From Chryseobacterium polytrichastri (GTDB taxonomy: Bacteria > Bacteroidota > Bacteroidia > Flavobacteriales > Weeksellaceae): a DNA stretch of 64,000 nucleotides. Positions 1 to 9,142 of the stretch are shown here, piece by piece. The stretch lies in NCBI RefSeq assembly GCF_900142445.1, contig NZ_FRAV01000002.1:164049-228048 (forward strand), given 5' to 3'. Every line of letters starts with the position of its first letter. Position 1 is the stretch's first letter. The position numbers and the translations under genes are program-made. The notes under the pieces are model-generated. The model saw only the letters and a list, made by a program, of their open reading frames with translations. It was not told the DNA's origin and did not search any database.

Positions 1-660
1 GCATTTTATGATGCCCTTCACTTTGTAAATGAAAAACTGGCTTTTACATTCAGTGATACGGATGATAATAGATTGAAGTTGATGATGTATAAAAATGGGC
101 AATGGCGTTTTTTTGAGAATAAAGTGAAACTCAATCAAGGTGAAGCCGCATTTGCAGCCAGTAATACTAATATTGCTTCAACTCAAAATTATTTATGGAT
201 TGCAACAGGTGGAAAAGCTTCGCGAATTTTAAGATTAAGTTTTAAAGATGAAAAATTTGAGATATTTAATACACCATTTATCCAAGGAGAATCTTCTCAG
301 GGAATGTATTCAATAGATTTTGCTAATGATAAATTCGGAGTTGCGGTTGGTGGAGATTATACCAAACAAGATGCTAACGTTAACAATATTGCCACAACAA
401 ATGATGGTGGAGAAACATGGCAGATTCAGGCTTCCGGAAAAAATGCAGGTTACACGACTTGTGTGAAGATTAAACCAAGCTCTAAAGGAAGAGAACTTAT
501 TTCAGTTGGTGATCAACACATCAGCTATTCTTCAGACTTTGGGAAAACTTGGAAGAAAATTTCCGAGGAGAAAGGGTTTTTTGTCTGCCAATGGGTAGAT
601 GCAAATACGGTCGTTTTAGCTGGAAAGGATAAGATTTCTTTGTTAAAATTAAAATTTTAG
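1..660 (+). CDS. BNR/YCF48-like beta-propeller protein, 5' end outside the window
   Basis: The reading frame is open from base 1, so this is the C-terminal part (about 219 residues) of a longer protein; a TTG at 73 is only an internal codon. The visible part has two Asp-box-like blade motifs, TTNDGGETW and SSDFGKTW, typical of BNR/sialidase-type and YCF48-like propellers. In flavobacteria such proteins are usually annotated as oxidoreductase or glycosyl hydrolase without a proven reaction. No T9SS tail is present: the protein ends in plain beta-strand sequence (SLLKLKF). Signal peptide and true start cannot be seen. The fold call is fairly safe; the function is unknown. Confidence 0.7.
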   Translation, partial: AFYDALHFVNEKLAFTFSDTDDNRLKLMMYKNGQWRFFENKVKLNQGEAAFAASNTNIASTQNYLWIATGGKASRILRLSFKDEKFEIFNTPFIQGESSQGMYSIDFANDKFGVAVGGDYTKQDANVNNIATTNDGGETWQIQASGKNAGYTTCVKIKPSSKGRELISVGDQHISYSSDFGKTWKKISEEKGFFVCQWVDANTVVLAGKDKISLLKLKF

Positions 661-1058
661 TTAAGATAAAGTATTGATGAATCAAATCATCGTGACATTA
701 TTAATCAATGACCTTCCTATTATCATAAATAAAAAGTAAGATCCGGGAAGGAATTAATTATATGAATGTCGACTAATAGGGGATTTACTCTCATATACTT
801 GCGAAAATTTTTCAGGAATGATAAAAATGTTGCAATTATCCACTACAAGAAAAAATACAATCTAAAAATGACTTATTGTATTGTTTTAGTGTTAGTTATA
901 ATTATTTTAAATGAAAGTTTCCAGAAATGGTATTTAGACTCATTATAAATTTCAAATAGAAACCCTAATATAATTCATGATTTAAAATTCATAAGTTATA
1001 TTTAATTTTGCAATATGAAATTCCTTTTGGAGTTCCATTTTTAAAATTTACATTTTCA
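661..1058. other. 398-bp intergenic region before hemN
   Basis: No convincing gene. CCTTCC at 712-717 can pair with GGAAGG at 746-751 over a 28-base loop, a weak terminator candidate for the upstream gene. A 60-codon frame at 766-948 has a hydrophobic tail but no recognisable family or good start context and is treated as chance. The hemN promoter box lies at the right end. Confidence 0.5.
1003..1010 (+). promoter_or_regulatory. Putative -7 promoter box for hemN
   Basis: TAATTTTG matches the Bacteroidetes sigma-70 -7 consensus TAnnTTTG. It lies 48 bases before the chosen hemN ATG. No clear TTG -33 element is seen at the usual spacing, so the call rests on the -7 box alone. Confidence 0.45.
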
Positions 1059-2417
1059 ATGAATTCTTTAATAGACAAATATAATATTCCGGGACCTCGT
1101 TATACATCTTATCCTACCGTTCCTTATTGGGACGAGAGTACTTTTTCACCTGAAAAATGGAAGGAGAGCGTTATAAGGTCATTTAAGGAAAGTAATGCAG
1201 AGGAAGGAATTTCTATTTACATCCATTTGCCTTTCTGTGAAGCATTGTGTACATTTTGTGCGTGTCATAAGCGTATTACAAAACAACATAGCGTTGAAAC
1301 ACCATATTTGGAAAGTGTTTTAAAAGAATGGAAATTGTATCTGGATCTTTTTAATGAAAAACCGAAATTAAAAGAACTTCATTTAGGTGGAGGAACTCCT
1401 ACTTTTTTCTCGCCTAAAAATCTAAGAACCTTATTGGAAGGTATTTTTGAAAGTGTTGAGATTGCAGAACATCCTGAGTTTTCTTTCGAAGGCCATCCAA
1501 ATAATACAACTAAAGATCATCTTCAAACGTTGTATGATTTAGGGTTTAGAAGAGTGAGTTTTGGCGTTCAGGATTATGATCCTAAAGTGCAGAAAGCGAT
1601 CAATAGAATTCAGCCTTTTGAAAATGTAAAAAATGTGACGGAATGGGCTAAAGAAATTGGCTACAGAGGAATTAGTCACGATTTGGTTTTCGGACTTCCG
1701 CACCAAAGTTGGGAAGCAATGGAATACACGATTCGTAAAACAATGGAATTGAAACCAGACAGGCTTGCTTTCTATTCTTACGCACACGTTCCATGGGTGA
1801 AAGGAGTTGGGCAAAGAGGTTTTGATGAAAATGATTTGCCAAGCGGAGAAGAGAAACGCCGTTTATATGAAGATGGTAAAAAGTTGTTGGAAGATTTAGG
1901 ATATATTGAGGTGGGAATGGATCATTTTTCTTTGGAACATGATGATTTGTATCAATCATTAATTCAGAAAAAGCTTCACAGAAACTTTATGGGATATACT
2001 TCGAGCAACACTCAATTAATGGTTGGTCTTGGGATGTCTTCTATTTCCGATTCTTGGTATGCTTTTGCTCAGAATGTAAAAACAGTGGAAGAGTATCAAA
2101 AGATGGTTGAAGAAGGTGAAATTCCTGTAGTAAAAGGCCATATCTTAAATGAAGAAGATCTGATTGTAAGAAGACATATTTTGAATTTAATGTGTCAGCT
2201 TGAAACCACTTTTGATGTTCAGAATTCTTTCCCTGAGCTGGAAAATGCATTCGAAATGCTGAAAGAAATGGAGAAAGATGAGTTGGTTGAAATTCATGAT
2301 AATCAAATTAAGATTACCGAAAAAGGAAGAGCCTTTACGAGAAATGTAGCGATGGTATTTGATCTTAGAATGATGAGGAATAAACCGGAGACAAGAATTT
2401 TCTCAATGACGATATAG
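1059..2417 (+). CDS. hemN: Oxygen-independent coproporphyrinogen III dehydrogenase (radical SAM)
   Basis: Converts coproporphyrinogen III to protoporphyrinogen IX in haem synthesis without oxygen. The radical SAM cluster motif CEALCTFC (CxxxCxxC) sits at about residues 50-57. It is followed by the GGGTPTFF glycine-rich SAM motif and a HemN C-terminal domain. The length of 452 residues fits the family. I chose the ATG at 1059 (protein begins MNSLIDKYNIPGPRYTSYPT) because homologues begin near here; an in-frame ATG-less extension back to 1008 would place the start inside the promoter box. The next gene starts 3 bases after the stop, so the two are probably co-transcribed. Confidence 0.95.
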   Translation: MNSLIDKYNIPGPRYTSYPTVPYWDESTFSPEKWKESVIRSFKESNAEEGISIYIHLPFCEALCTFCACHKRITKQHSVETPYLESVLKEWKLYLDLFNEKPKLKELHLGGGTPTFFSPKNLRTLLEGIFESVEIAEHPEFSFEGHPNNTTKDHLQTLYDLGFRRVSFGVQDYDPKVQKAINRIQPFENVKNVTEWAKEIGYRGISHDLVFGLPHQSWEAMEYTIRKTMELKPDRLAFYSYAHVPWVKGVGQRGFDENDLPSGEEKRRLYEDGKKLLEDLGYIEVGMDHFSLEHDDLYQSLIQKKLHRNFMGYTSSNTQLMVGLGMSSISDSWYAFAQNVKTVEEYQKMVEEGEIPVVKGHILNEEDLIVRRHILNLMCQLETTFDVQNSFPELENAFEMLKEMEKDELVEIHDNQIKITEKGRAFTRNVAMVFDLRMMRNKPETRIFSMTI

Positions 2418-2420
2418 TCT

Positions 2421-3626
2421 ATGAAAGGGAAGGTTCTGCTTGCTTTATTATATTTTTATGCACTGATTTTTAGTGTTCTAAAAACTATTCGATTTCCGAA
2501 TGATTGGTCTGAGGCACATTGGATGCTTGATTATCGATTCGGATTTATTAAGAGAGGTCTTGCAGGACAAATATTTGGTTTCTTTTTCGAAAAAAATGAA
2601 TTTAGTATTCTGTTGGTTTCAGCAGTAATACTATTGATTCTTTATAGCTGTGTATATTTTATTGTCTTAAAGCAGACGAATGATTCTTCGCGGAATATCT
2701 ATCGGGTAACATTTTATTTGATTTTCTTTCTTTCCCAATATATTGTTTTAAGTGCCCATATTATTGGGTATTTTGATCATATTATTTTTTTATTTACCAT
2801 ATTGATCATTTATTTAATAAGAAGAAATCTGATTTTTCTTTCATCAATATTGGTTTGTATAAGTTTGTTAATTCATGAAATAACTTTTTTCTTGACAATT
2901 CCTATTTCTCTTTTTGCTATAATTATAGCTGAGATGCCCAATGAAAAATTTTCTTTTAAAGAAGTTTTAAATTTAAAATTACTAAAGAAAAGTTTTTTGT
3001 TTCTGGCTTTTCCTGTTGCGATGATGTTTTTTTTATCATACTATCAGGAAATTTATGGAAAGGATAATTATTTAGATTTATTTAATTACCTTCATGGTTT
3101 AGCGTTTATTACAACAGATATTGCAGATCTGGTAGCAACTTCATACACTGAAAAGTTCACATACTATTTAGAAACAGAAAGTAAAGGTTTTTTTATAAAA
3201 ATGCTTTACCATAAATGTTTCGCTTTTAGCATTCCGATTTTGTTTTTGTTGTTTATTGTTTATAAAGAATATCAAAGAATAGGGTTGCCTTTATTTTTAA
3301 TATTTACTATTGCTGTTTTAGCACCATTATTACTACATTTTGTTGCTTGGGATGTCTATAGAATTTGGGCTTTTCCTTATATGACGATGTTTTTGGGATA
3401 TTGGATCTTGAACTTGAAATTTAAAAATAATACAGATCAACCTAAACAATTTCCTGTTTCATTAATAATAATTTCAACCTTGGTAATGTTTTTTTTGGCA
3501 ATAAATCAACCCGATTTATTTGATTTTGAGGTCGCAAGATTTACTTTAATTGAAAGAATATTAATGGTAATGCCAATCCTCGTAGGATTTATATTTTATA
3601 TAAAAGCCCCAAAAAGAATATTCTGA
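2421..3626 (+). CDS. Polytopic membrane protein of unknown function
   Basis: A 401-residue protein with roughly ten hydrophobic segments spread over its whole length and short polar loops. The N-terminal region carries a charged stretch (NDWSEAHWMLDYRFGFIKRGLAGQIFG) followed by alternating membrane helices, an arrangement also seen in integral-membrane glycosyltransferase or polymerase-like proteins, but no catalytic motif can be assigned. It starts 3 bases after hemN and is probably translated from the same mRNA. Its stop codon lies inside a terminator hairpin. Real gene with high confidence; no function can be claimed. Confidence 0.8.
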   Translation: MKGKVLLALLYFYALIFSVLKTIRFPNDWSEAHWMLDYRFGFIKRGLAGQIFGFFFEKNEFSILLVSAVILLILYSCVYFIVLKQTNDSSRNIYRVTFYLIFFLSQYIVLSAHIIGYFDHIIFLFTILIIYLIRRNLIFLSSILVCISLLIHEITFFLTIPISLFAIIIAEMPNEKFSFKEVLNLKLLKKSFLFLAFPVAMMFFLSYYQEIYGKDNYLDLFNYLHGLAFITTDIADLVATSYTEKFTYYLETESKGFFIKMLYHKCFAFSIPILFLLFIVYKEYQRIGLPLFLIFTIAVLAPLLLHFVAWDVYRIWAFPYMTMFLGYWILNLKFKNNTDQPKQFPVSLIIISTLVMFFLAINQPDLFDFEVARFTLIERILMVMPILVGFIFYIKAPKRIF

Positions 3627-3640
3627 GGCTTTTGCTTTTT
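3602..3640. terminator. Bidirectional terminator between convergent genes
   Basis: AAAAGCC (3602-3608) pairs with GGCTTTT (3627-3633) and is followed by a T-rich run. It lies between the convergent membrane protein gene and the T9SS protein gene and can serve the plus strand; A-rich flanks also allow use from the minus strand. Confidence 0.6.
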
Positions 3641-5016
3641 TATTTAATAATCAATTTCTGGCTGTAAGATTTCAATTCTCCTGATTTCAAATTAATATAA
3701 TAAACTCCTGCAGGAATTCCTGTAATATCAATGCTGTTATCACTTTTGATATTTGCATTTTCCAATACCTTTCTTCCTTCAGAGCTTATAATTTCGGCGG
3801 AAACATTTTTATCTTTCAATCCATCAATGAAAACCTTTTTAGAAGCAGGATTCGGATAAATTTTAATTTGCTTAAGGTTATTGTTTTCTTGCGTAGATAA
3901 GGTTGCATTTGTTTTAATTTTATAAATTTTTCCATTATTAACAGCGGCTACGTAAAGTTCTTTTTGGCTGTCTTCTCCAAAAGTTGAAAAATTATTACCT
4001 GCAAATGGTGTTGTCCAAGTTATAGCGTTTCCGGAATCTAACATTCCTATTTGTGGAGTACAATAATCTGTGAAAAAATATTTTCCTTGTAAAGCAGGAT
4101 AAAGGCTGCCTCGGTAAACGTAGCCTCCGGTTATGGAGCATCTTCCGCCTGAATGATCATATACCGCCACAGGAAAAGTCATTGTAGAAGCATTCGCACA
4201 TCCTGCTGTATTGTAAGCTGTATTTCCTTCATAGCAACGCCATCCGTAATTGATTCCTGCTTGGTTAAGTGGCACTTTGTTGATTTCTTCAATTTGACCT
4301 TGTCCAACATCTGCAATCATAGCATTTCCTGTGGTGAGGTCAAAAGACCATTTCCAACCATTTCTAAGTCCGTATGCCCAGATTTCATCAGCACCATCAA
4401 CCGCTGAGCCTATAAAAGGATTTCCTGTCGGAATATTATAAGGTCCTGTTGAGTTAACATCAATTCTCAACATTTTTCCTAACAAAGAATTTTTGTTTTG
4501 AGCATTGTTGCCTGGGTCTCCGCCACTTCCGCCGTCTCCGGTAATAATCCATAAGTTTCCATCAGGTGCAAAATGAATGCTTCCACCATTGTGATTATCG
4601 AATGGTTTTGGAATATTCAATACAATCTTTTCAGAATTAGGGTCTGCAACATTAGAATCTGAGGTACTCACGGTATATCTTGCTACGATAATATTTCCAT
4701 TGGAATTGTTATTATAATACACAAAAAAATACCCGTTGGTAGAGTATTGTGGGTGAAACGCCAATCCTAAAAGTCCTCTTTCTCCACCATAAAGAATTTT
4801 AGAACCAATATTTAAAAAATTCGTCGCATTAATAGTCCCATTAGGTTGAATAATTTTAATAATTCCATTCTGTTGTACAACAAAAAGCCGACTGTCGTTA
4901 GCGTTTGTGATTTCGACCGGAGCCGTAAGTCCGGTGGCAAATTCTTCCAAAATAATGCTTTGAGAATTAAGGATTAAGGAAGGAAAAATACCTGCCATAA
5001 AAAGTAGTTTTTTCAT
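3640..5016 (-). CDS. Secreted PQQ-type sugar dehydrogenase-like protein with T9SS sorting tail
   Basis: A 458-residue secreted protein. It has an N-terminal signal peptide (MKKLLFMAGIFPSLILNSQS), then a glucose/sorbosone dehydrogenase-type beta-propeller with hallmark stretches ERGLLGLAFHP, NHNGGSIHFAPDG and WAYGLRNGWKWSFD, then a roughly 75-residue type A C-terminal sorting domain (IYPNPASKKVFI ... GVYYINLKSGE). The tail indicates export through the outer membrane by the type IX secretion system. Family members oxidise sugars with PQQ, but many flavobacterial versions have no tested substrate. Transcribed alone, divergent from secDF. Confidence 0.85.
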   Translation of the reverse strand: MKKLLFMAGIFPSLILNSQSIILEEFATGLTAPVEITNANDSRLFVVQQNGIIKIIQPNGTINATNFLNIGSKILYGGERGLLGLAFHPQYSTNGYFFVYYNNNSNGNIIVARYTVSTSDSNVADPNSEKIVLNIPKPFDNHNGGSIHFAPDGNLWIITGDGGSGGDPGNNAQNKNSLLGKMLRIDVNSTGPYNIPTGNPFIGSAVDGADEIWAYGLRNGWKWSFDLTTGNAMIADVGQGQIEEINKVPLNQAGINYGWRCYEGNTAYNTAGCANASTMTFPVAVYDHSGGRCSITGGYVYRGSLYPALQGKYFFTDYCTPQIGMLDSGNAITWTTPFAGNNFSTFGEDSQKELYVAAVNNGKIYKIKTNATLSTQENNNLKQIKIYPNPASKKVFIDGLKDKNVSAEIISSEGRKVLENANIKSDNSIDITGIPAGVYYINLKSGELKSYSQKLIIK

Positions 5017-5197
5017 AATATTTTGATATTTAGTGTGTTAAATTGAATGAGTGAAAATACCGTACCAACAAAAATTTAAAATATCATTAAAATACAATAA
5101 AAAAATTGATAAATCTTAAATAGAAGTAAGGCAACCGATATATCTGAAAATAAACGATTTCTGTTCTTAAAAATTCATAAAATATCAAGAAAATCAT

Positions 5198-5205
5198 TAT
5201 ATTTG
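5198..5205 (+). promoter_or_regulatory. Putative -7 promoter box for secDF
   Basis: TATATTTG matches TAnnTTTG and lies 29 bases upstream of the secDF ATG, giving a predicted leader of about 25 bases. No clear -33 TTG is visible. Confidence 0.5.
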
Positions 5206-5234
5206 CCGACTTAATTTAACGTAGTTATAACAAA

Positions 5235-8144
5235 ATGCAAGGAAAAGGACTTATTACAATTGTTGCTATTGTACTAGGGTTAATTTGCTTAAATGAGCTA
5301 TTACCAACTTGGTACGCCAGCAAAATTGAAAGGCAGGCGACTGCTGTTGCAGGAGACAATCCGGAAAAGTATCAGAAAGAGATTACAAGGCTTTCTAAAG
5401 ATACTTTGAACTTAGGATTCACAAAACTTTATTATTCTAAAGCCAAAGACAAGGAAATGAAACTTGGTCTTGACTTGAAAGGAGGGATTAACGTTCTTTT
5501 GGAGATCAACCAAAGAGATTTGGTGAATGATCTTACAAATTATTCTACAAACCCTGTTCTTATCGAGGCTTTAAACAAGACTGATGAAGCGCAAAAGAAT
5601 TCTACAAAATCTTACATCGACAATTTCTTTGATCAGTTTGATGCTGTAAACAAAGCAAAAGGAACAAATCTTAAACTTGCAGATCCGGAACTTTTCGGAA
5701 ATACAAATTTATCTGAGATTAAATACAATACTTCTGATGAGCAGGTAAAAAGCATCATTAAGAGAAGAATTGATCTTTCTGTAGGAACAGCTTTTGAGGT
5801 AATCAGAACCAGAATCGATAAAATGGGTGCGGTGCAGCCAAACGTTCAGAGAGTACCGGGTACAGCAAGAATTTCTGTTGAAATGCCAGGTATGAAAGAT
5901 ATCGATAAGGTGAAGAAAATGCTTCAGACTTCTGCAAAACTTCAGTTCTGGGAAGTACAACAAGTTCCTGAAATTGCGCCTTACTTCCAAACATTGACTA
6001 CAATGGTGGCTGTAAAAGGTGATTCTATGGGAGTTGCGAAGAATGTAAACTTCATGAATCTTTTACACCTAGACAAACTAAGAACTAATGGTGTTGCAAG
6101 CGTAAAACTTTCAGATACAGCTGTTGTAAATAAGATTTTAAACAGCAAAGTAGGTCAGTCTTTACGTCCTTCAAACATTAAATATACTCAGTTCATGTGG
6201 GGTTACAAACCTGAATCTACAGATACTGAAAGTTTAGTATTGTACGCAATCAGAGGTAACATTAACCAAAAAGCTCCTGTAGATGGTGCTGTTGAAACTG
6301 CTAACATTAGCTATGATGAGCTAAGTAGAGTAATAGTAGACATGCAGATGGATTCTAAAGGTGCTAAAGAATGGAAAACACTAACAGAGAAAAACGTAGG
6401 TAAACCAGTTGCTGTAACCTTAGATGGTAGAGTATATACGGCGCCAAACGTTGTTAACGCAATTCCTAACGGTAGAACTCAAATCTCTGGTAACTTCTCT
6501 CAGGAAGAAGCTAAAGAATTGGTTGACGTTTTAGGAGCAGGTAAATTACCTGCAGGTGCAAAAGTGGTTCAGGCTACTGTTGTAGGACCTTCATTAGGAC
6601 AAGAGTCTATTGACGCGGGTGTTATTTCATTTGCTATTGCATTCTTAATTATTATCGTTTATATCATTTTCTATTACGGTGGTGCAGGAGTATACGCTGT
6701 AATTGCAATGATTATTAACTTATTCTATATTTTCGGAATCATGGATTCTGGAGACTTTACATTAACACTTCCTGGGATCGCGGGTATTGTTCTTACGATG
6801 GCCATGGCCGTGGATACGAACGTAATTATCTACGAAAGAACGAAGGAAGAATTATTTGCAGGTAAGAGCATTTTAGAAGCTTATAAAGATGGTTTCAAAC
6901 ATGCATTAAGTGCAATTGTTGATGGTCACTTAACAACGTTATTAACGGCGGGTGTACTATTCTTATTCGGAACAGGTCCTATTAAAGGATTTGCTTTAAC
7001 GTTAGGAATTGGTATCTTAATGACATTCTTTACTTCAGTATTACTTTCAAGAGTAATGATCTTCTCTAGATTGAATAAAGGAAAACACCTTTCTGTTTGG
7101 ACGGCTCCAACGAAAAACCTATTCAGAAATACTTGGATCGATTTTATCGGAAAAAGAAAATATGCATATATCGTTTCTGCTGTATTAACAGTTGTTTGTA
7201 TTGCTTCAATCGCAATTCACGGATTTAAATACGGAATCGACTTTACAGGTGGTAGAAACTATGTTGTAAGATTTGATAAAGCAGTAAATGCTGAAGATAT
7301 TGAGCATAACTTAATCAAAGTTTTCAAAACTGAAGATGGGAAAAACTCTTCTGTTGAAGCTAAAACTTTTGGAAACGACAAGCAATTAAAGATCTCTACA
7401 GATTACCTTATCGAAGATGAATCTTTAAAAGCTGACCAGACTGTTGAACAAAAATTATATGAAGGTTTAAAATCAAGCTTACCGGCTAATGTAACATTAC
7501 ATGATTTCAAATCTGCAGATAAAGAACATGCAGGAATTGTTTCTTCTGAAAAAGTAGGACCTACGGTTGCAGATGATATTAAAACGCATGGTATTCTTGC
7601 AGTAGTAGCTGCATTGGGAGGTATTTTCTTATACATCTTATTAAGATTTAGAAAATGGCAATTCTCATTGGGTGCTGTTGCAGCATTGTTCCATGATGCG
7701 GTTATTATCTTAGGAGCGTATTCATTGCTTCACAAGTATATGCCTTTCAACATGGAGATCAATCAGGATTTCGTTGCGGCGATTCTTACAGTATTGGGTT
7801 ATTCAATTAACGATACCGTGATTATCTTCGATAGAATTAGAGAGTATTTAAGAGAGAAGAAAGCTTTAACATTAGCTGGATTATTTGATGACTCTATTTC
7901 TAGTACATTAGGTAGAACATTCAACACTTCATTTACAACGATCCTTGTAATTTTAGCGATCTTCATCTTCGGAGGAGATAACTTAAGAGGATTTATGTTT
8001 GCGATGTTGATCGGTATTGGATTCGGTACGTATTCATCCATATTCATTGCATCAGCAATTGCGTATGACTTCCTGAAATCAGGAAAAGAAGATGAAGTAC
8101 ACGGAAAAACTACTTCTACAAAAGAAGTACTTGCTTCAAAATAA
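5235..8144 (+). CDS. secDF: Protein translocase subunit SecDF (fused SecD-SecF)
   Basis: A 969-residue inner-membrane protein that uses the proton gradient to pull secreted proteins across after the SecYEG/SecA step. Residues about 1-640 are SecD: N-terminal helix, periplasmic domain with DLKGGINVLLEI and PGTARISVEMPGM, then a membrane domain with MAMAVDTNVIIYERTKEE. Residues about 660-950 are SecF, with YGIDFTGGRNYVV and GYSINDTVIIFDRIREYL. Fusion of the two is normal in Bacteroidetes, where lengths near 970-1000 are typical. It has its own promoter and terminator, so it is monocistronic. Confidence 0.97.
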   Translation: MQGKGLITIVAIVLGLICLNELLPTWYASKIERQATAVAGDNPEKYQKEITRLSKDTLNLGFTKLYYSKAKDKEMKLGLDLKGGINVLLEINQRDLVNDLTNYSTNPVLIEALNKTDEAQKNSTKSYIDNFFDQFDAVNKAKGTNLKLADPELFGNTNLSEIKYNTSDEQVKSIIKRRIDLSVGTAFEVIRTRIDKMGAVQPNVQRVPGTARISVEMPGMKDIDKVKKMLQTSAKLQFWEVQQVPEIAPYFQTLTTMVAVKGDSMGVAKNVNFMNLLHLDKLRTNGVASVKLSDTAVVNKILNSKVGQSLRPSNIKYTQFMWGYKPESTDTESLVLYAIRGNINQKAPVDGAVETANISYDELSRVIVDMQMDSKGAKEWKTLTEKNVGKPVAVTLDGRVYTAPNVVNAIPNGRTQISGNFSQEEAKELVDVLGAGKLPAGAKVVQATVVGPSLGQESIDAGVISFAIAFLIIIVYIIFYYGGAGVYAVIAMIINLFYIFGIMDSGDFTLTLPGIAGIVLTMAMAVDTNVIIYERTKEELFAGKSILEAYKDGFKHALSAIVDGHLTTLLTAGVLFLFGTGPIKGFALTLGIGILMTFFTSVLLSRVMIFSRLNKGKHLSVWTAPTKNLFRNTWIDFIGKRKYAYIVSAVLTVVCIASIAIHGFKYGIDFTGGRNYVVRFDKAVNAEDIEHNLIKVFKTEDGKNSSVEAKTFGNDKQLKISTDYLIEDESLKADQTVEQKLYEGLKSSLPANVTLHDFKSADKEHAGIVSSEKVGPTVADDIKTHGILAVVAALGGIFLYILLRFRKWQFSLGAVAALFHDAVIILGAYSLLHKYMPFNMEINQDFVAAILTVLGYSINDTVIIFDRIREYLREKKALTLAGLFDDSISSTLGRTFNTSFTTILVILAIFIFGGDNLRGFMFAMLIGIGFGTYSSIFIASAIAYDFLKSGKEDEVHGKTTSTKEVLASK

Positions 8145-8163
8145 GTATTACTACAATAAATAA

Positions 8164-8196
8164 GAAAAAGCCTTTCAATTTGAAAGGCTTTTTTTG
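8164..8196 (+). terminator. Intrinsic terminator of secDF
   Basis: GCCTTTC (8170-8176) and GAAAGGC (8182-8188) form a stem with a 5-base loop, preceded by an A run and followed by seven Ts. Located 20 bases after the secDF stop. Confidence 0.9.
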
Positions 8197-8297
8197 TGGC
8201 TTAAAGGTGAATTTGTTGATGGCATTAGGTGTTAAGGTTTTATCATTATTAGAAACTTTATCAACAATTATTTATCAAGTTTCCAATCTTTTATTTG

Positions 8298-8392
8298 AAG
8301 CTATTTCCAGCTTTCCACTGTATCTTTTTTGTTACGGGCTCCGCTTCGCTTCGCCCGCAACAAAAAAGGATGTCGTTTCAATCGGGGCTAGT
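8298..8392. repeat. Dispersed intergenic repeat with long hairpin, copy 1
   Basis: A 16-base arm at 8324-8339 (CTTTTTTGTTACGGGC) pairs with 8353-8368 (GCCCGCAACAAAAAAG) with one G-T wobble. The flanks match a second locus at 44377-44458: both have an AGCTTT-TCC-CTTTCC/CTTCC-like left part, a CTTTTxTG...CAAAAxAGGAT stem and a right part reading TC-AATCGGGGCT or TCAAGTCGGGCT. An overlapping 81-codon frame starting in the secDF terminator is not a gene. Confidence 0.65.
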
Positions 8393-8434
8393 TTTAAGGT
8401 TTTTAAATTACTGATTAATAGTTGATTGGTAATT

Positions 8435-8445
8435 TTTACTCCCGA
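8435..8445. repeat. Candidate left attachment-site repeat of the accessory element
   Basis: TTTACTCCCGA occurs here and again, in the same orientation, at 27982-27992 just beyond the integrase start. Short direct repeats at both ends of an integrase-bearing island are what site-specific integration leaves, but 11 bases is too short to be sure. If real, the element is about 19.5 kb. Confidence 0.35.
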
Positions 8446-8504
8446 ATTAGTTCCCGACTCTAAATATTTTAATCATTTTGAACCTATCTGAATCTAAGTG
8501 AATG

Positions 8505-9035
8505 CTAAGATCCGAAATAATGACCGTTAGACTCAAAATAATCATACATAATGTTTCTTGCGGTAGCTTCCCAATCAATTACCACAAAGTTAGGTAAATT
8601 GAACGGTATATCATTTTCATATAATTCCTGTACGAAATCTTCATCGCTTGAAAACTCGCCGTAATAAAAATTGTTTACATATTCATAAATGCTTTGAAAC
8701 TCCATTTTTCCCAAACAATCCAAACACGCTTCGTAAACCTCTAAGTCATATTCCGACTCATTTATTTGCTCCGCAATCTCATAAATTTCAGGAGATAAAA
8801 AACTCTCTCCAATCAATCCGAGTTTTTCAAACAGTTCGCAGTTTTCGTAATCTGGGAACATGAACTCTGCGTCAGGTTCATCTTTGTGGAGCTCTCGCAT
8901 TACTTCCTGTAGCTCTTCATAGCTTGAATAGTCTGAAAGATTCAGCCATTTGCCATAAAGGCTTAAATTATTGTACTTGTGATAAGTCCCACAATAAACG
9001 GAACAATTGTCGAGACAATTTTGTAAATTTGCCAT
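8505..9035 (-). CDS. ardA: ArdA-like antirestriction protein
   Basis: A 176-residue strongly acidic protein. ArdA proteins mimic bent B-form DNA and block type I restriction enzymes, which protects incoming mobile DNA. The family pattern is clear: VYCGTYHKYNNLSLYGKWLNLSDY near the N-terminus, then RELHKDEPDAEFMFPDYE, and a C-terminal stretch ending MYDYFESNGHYFG. Length agrees with ArdA (about 165-180). It sits at the left end of the accessory region with no partner gene nearby; antirestriction genes are typical cargo of conjugative or integrative elements. Two hairpins lie in its probable 5' leader. Confidence 0.85.
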   Translation of the reverse strand: MANLQNCLDNCSVYCGTYHKYNNLSLYGKWLNLSDYSSYEELQEVMRELHKDEPDAEFMFPDYENCELFEKLGLIGESFLSPEIYEIAEQINESEYDLEVYEACLDCLGKMEFQSIYEYVNNFYYGEFSSDEDFVQELYENDIPFNLPNFVVIDWEATARNIMYDYFESNGHYFGS

Positions 9036-9071
9036 GTTGATAAGTTTTAGATACGTTAAAATTTATTGATT

Positions 9072-9142
9072 CGCCTAGCAGTACACCAATACTTCTAGGC
9101 ATTTTTGTTTTTTCTGGAACCTTGTACACATAGAAACAAGGT
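9072..9142 (-). promoter_or_regulatory. Two hairpins upstream of ardA
   Basis: GCCTAG (9073-9078) pairs with CTAGGC (9095-9100) and ACCTTGT (9119-9125) pairs with ACAAGGT (9136-9142). Both lie within 110 bases upstream of the ardA start, so in its leader or promoter if transcription begins further right. They could be operator sites or RNA structures; which cannot be told from sequence. Confidence 0.35.

Noticed and set aside
766..948. 60-codon frame with a hydrophobic C-terminal part
   Set aside because: No start-site context, no recognisable family, and flanked by AT-rich spacer that favours chance frames.
8180..8425. 81-codon frame after secDF
   Set aside because: It begins inside the secDF terminator and runs through the long hairpin of a dispersed repeat.
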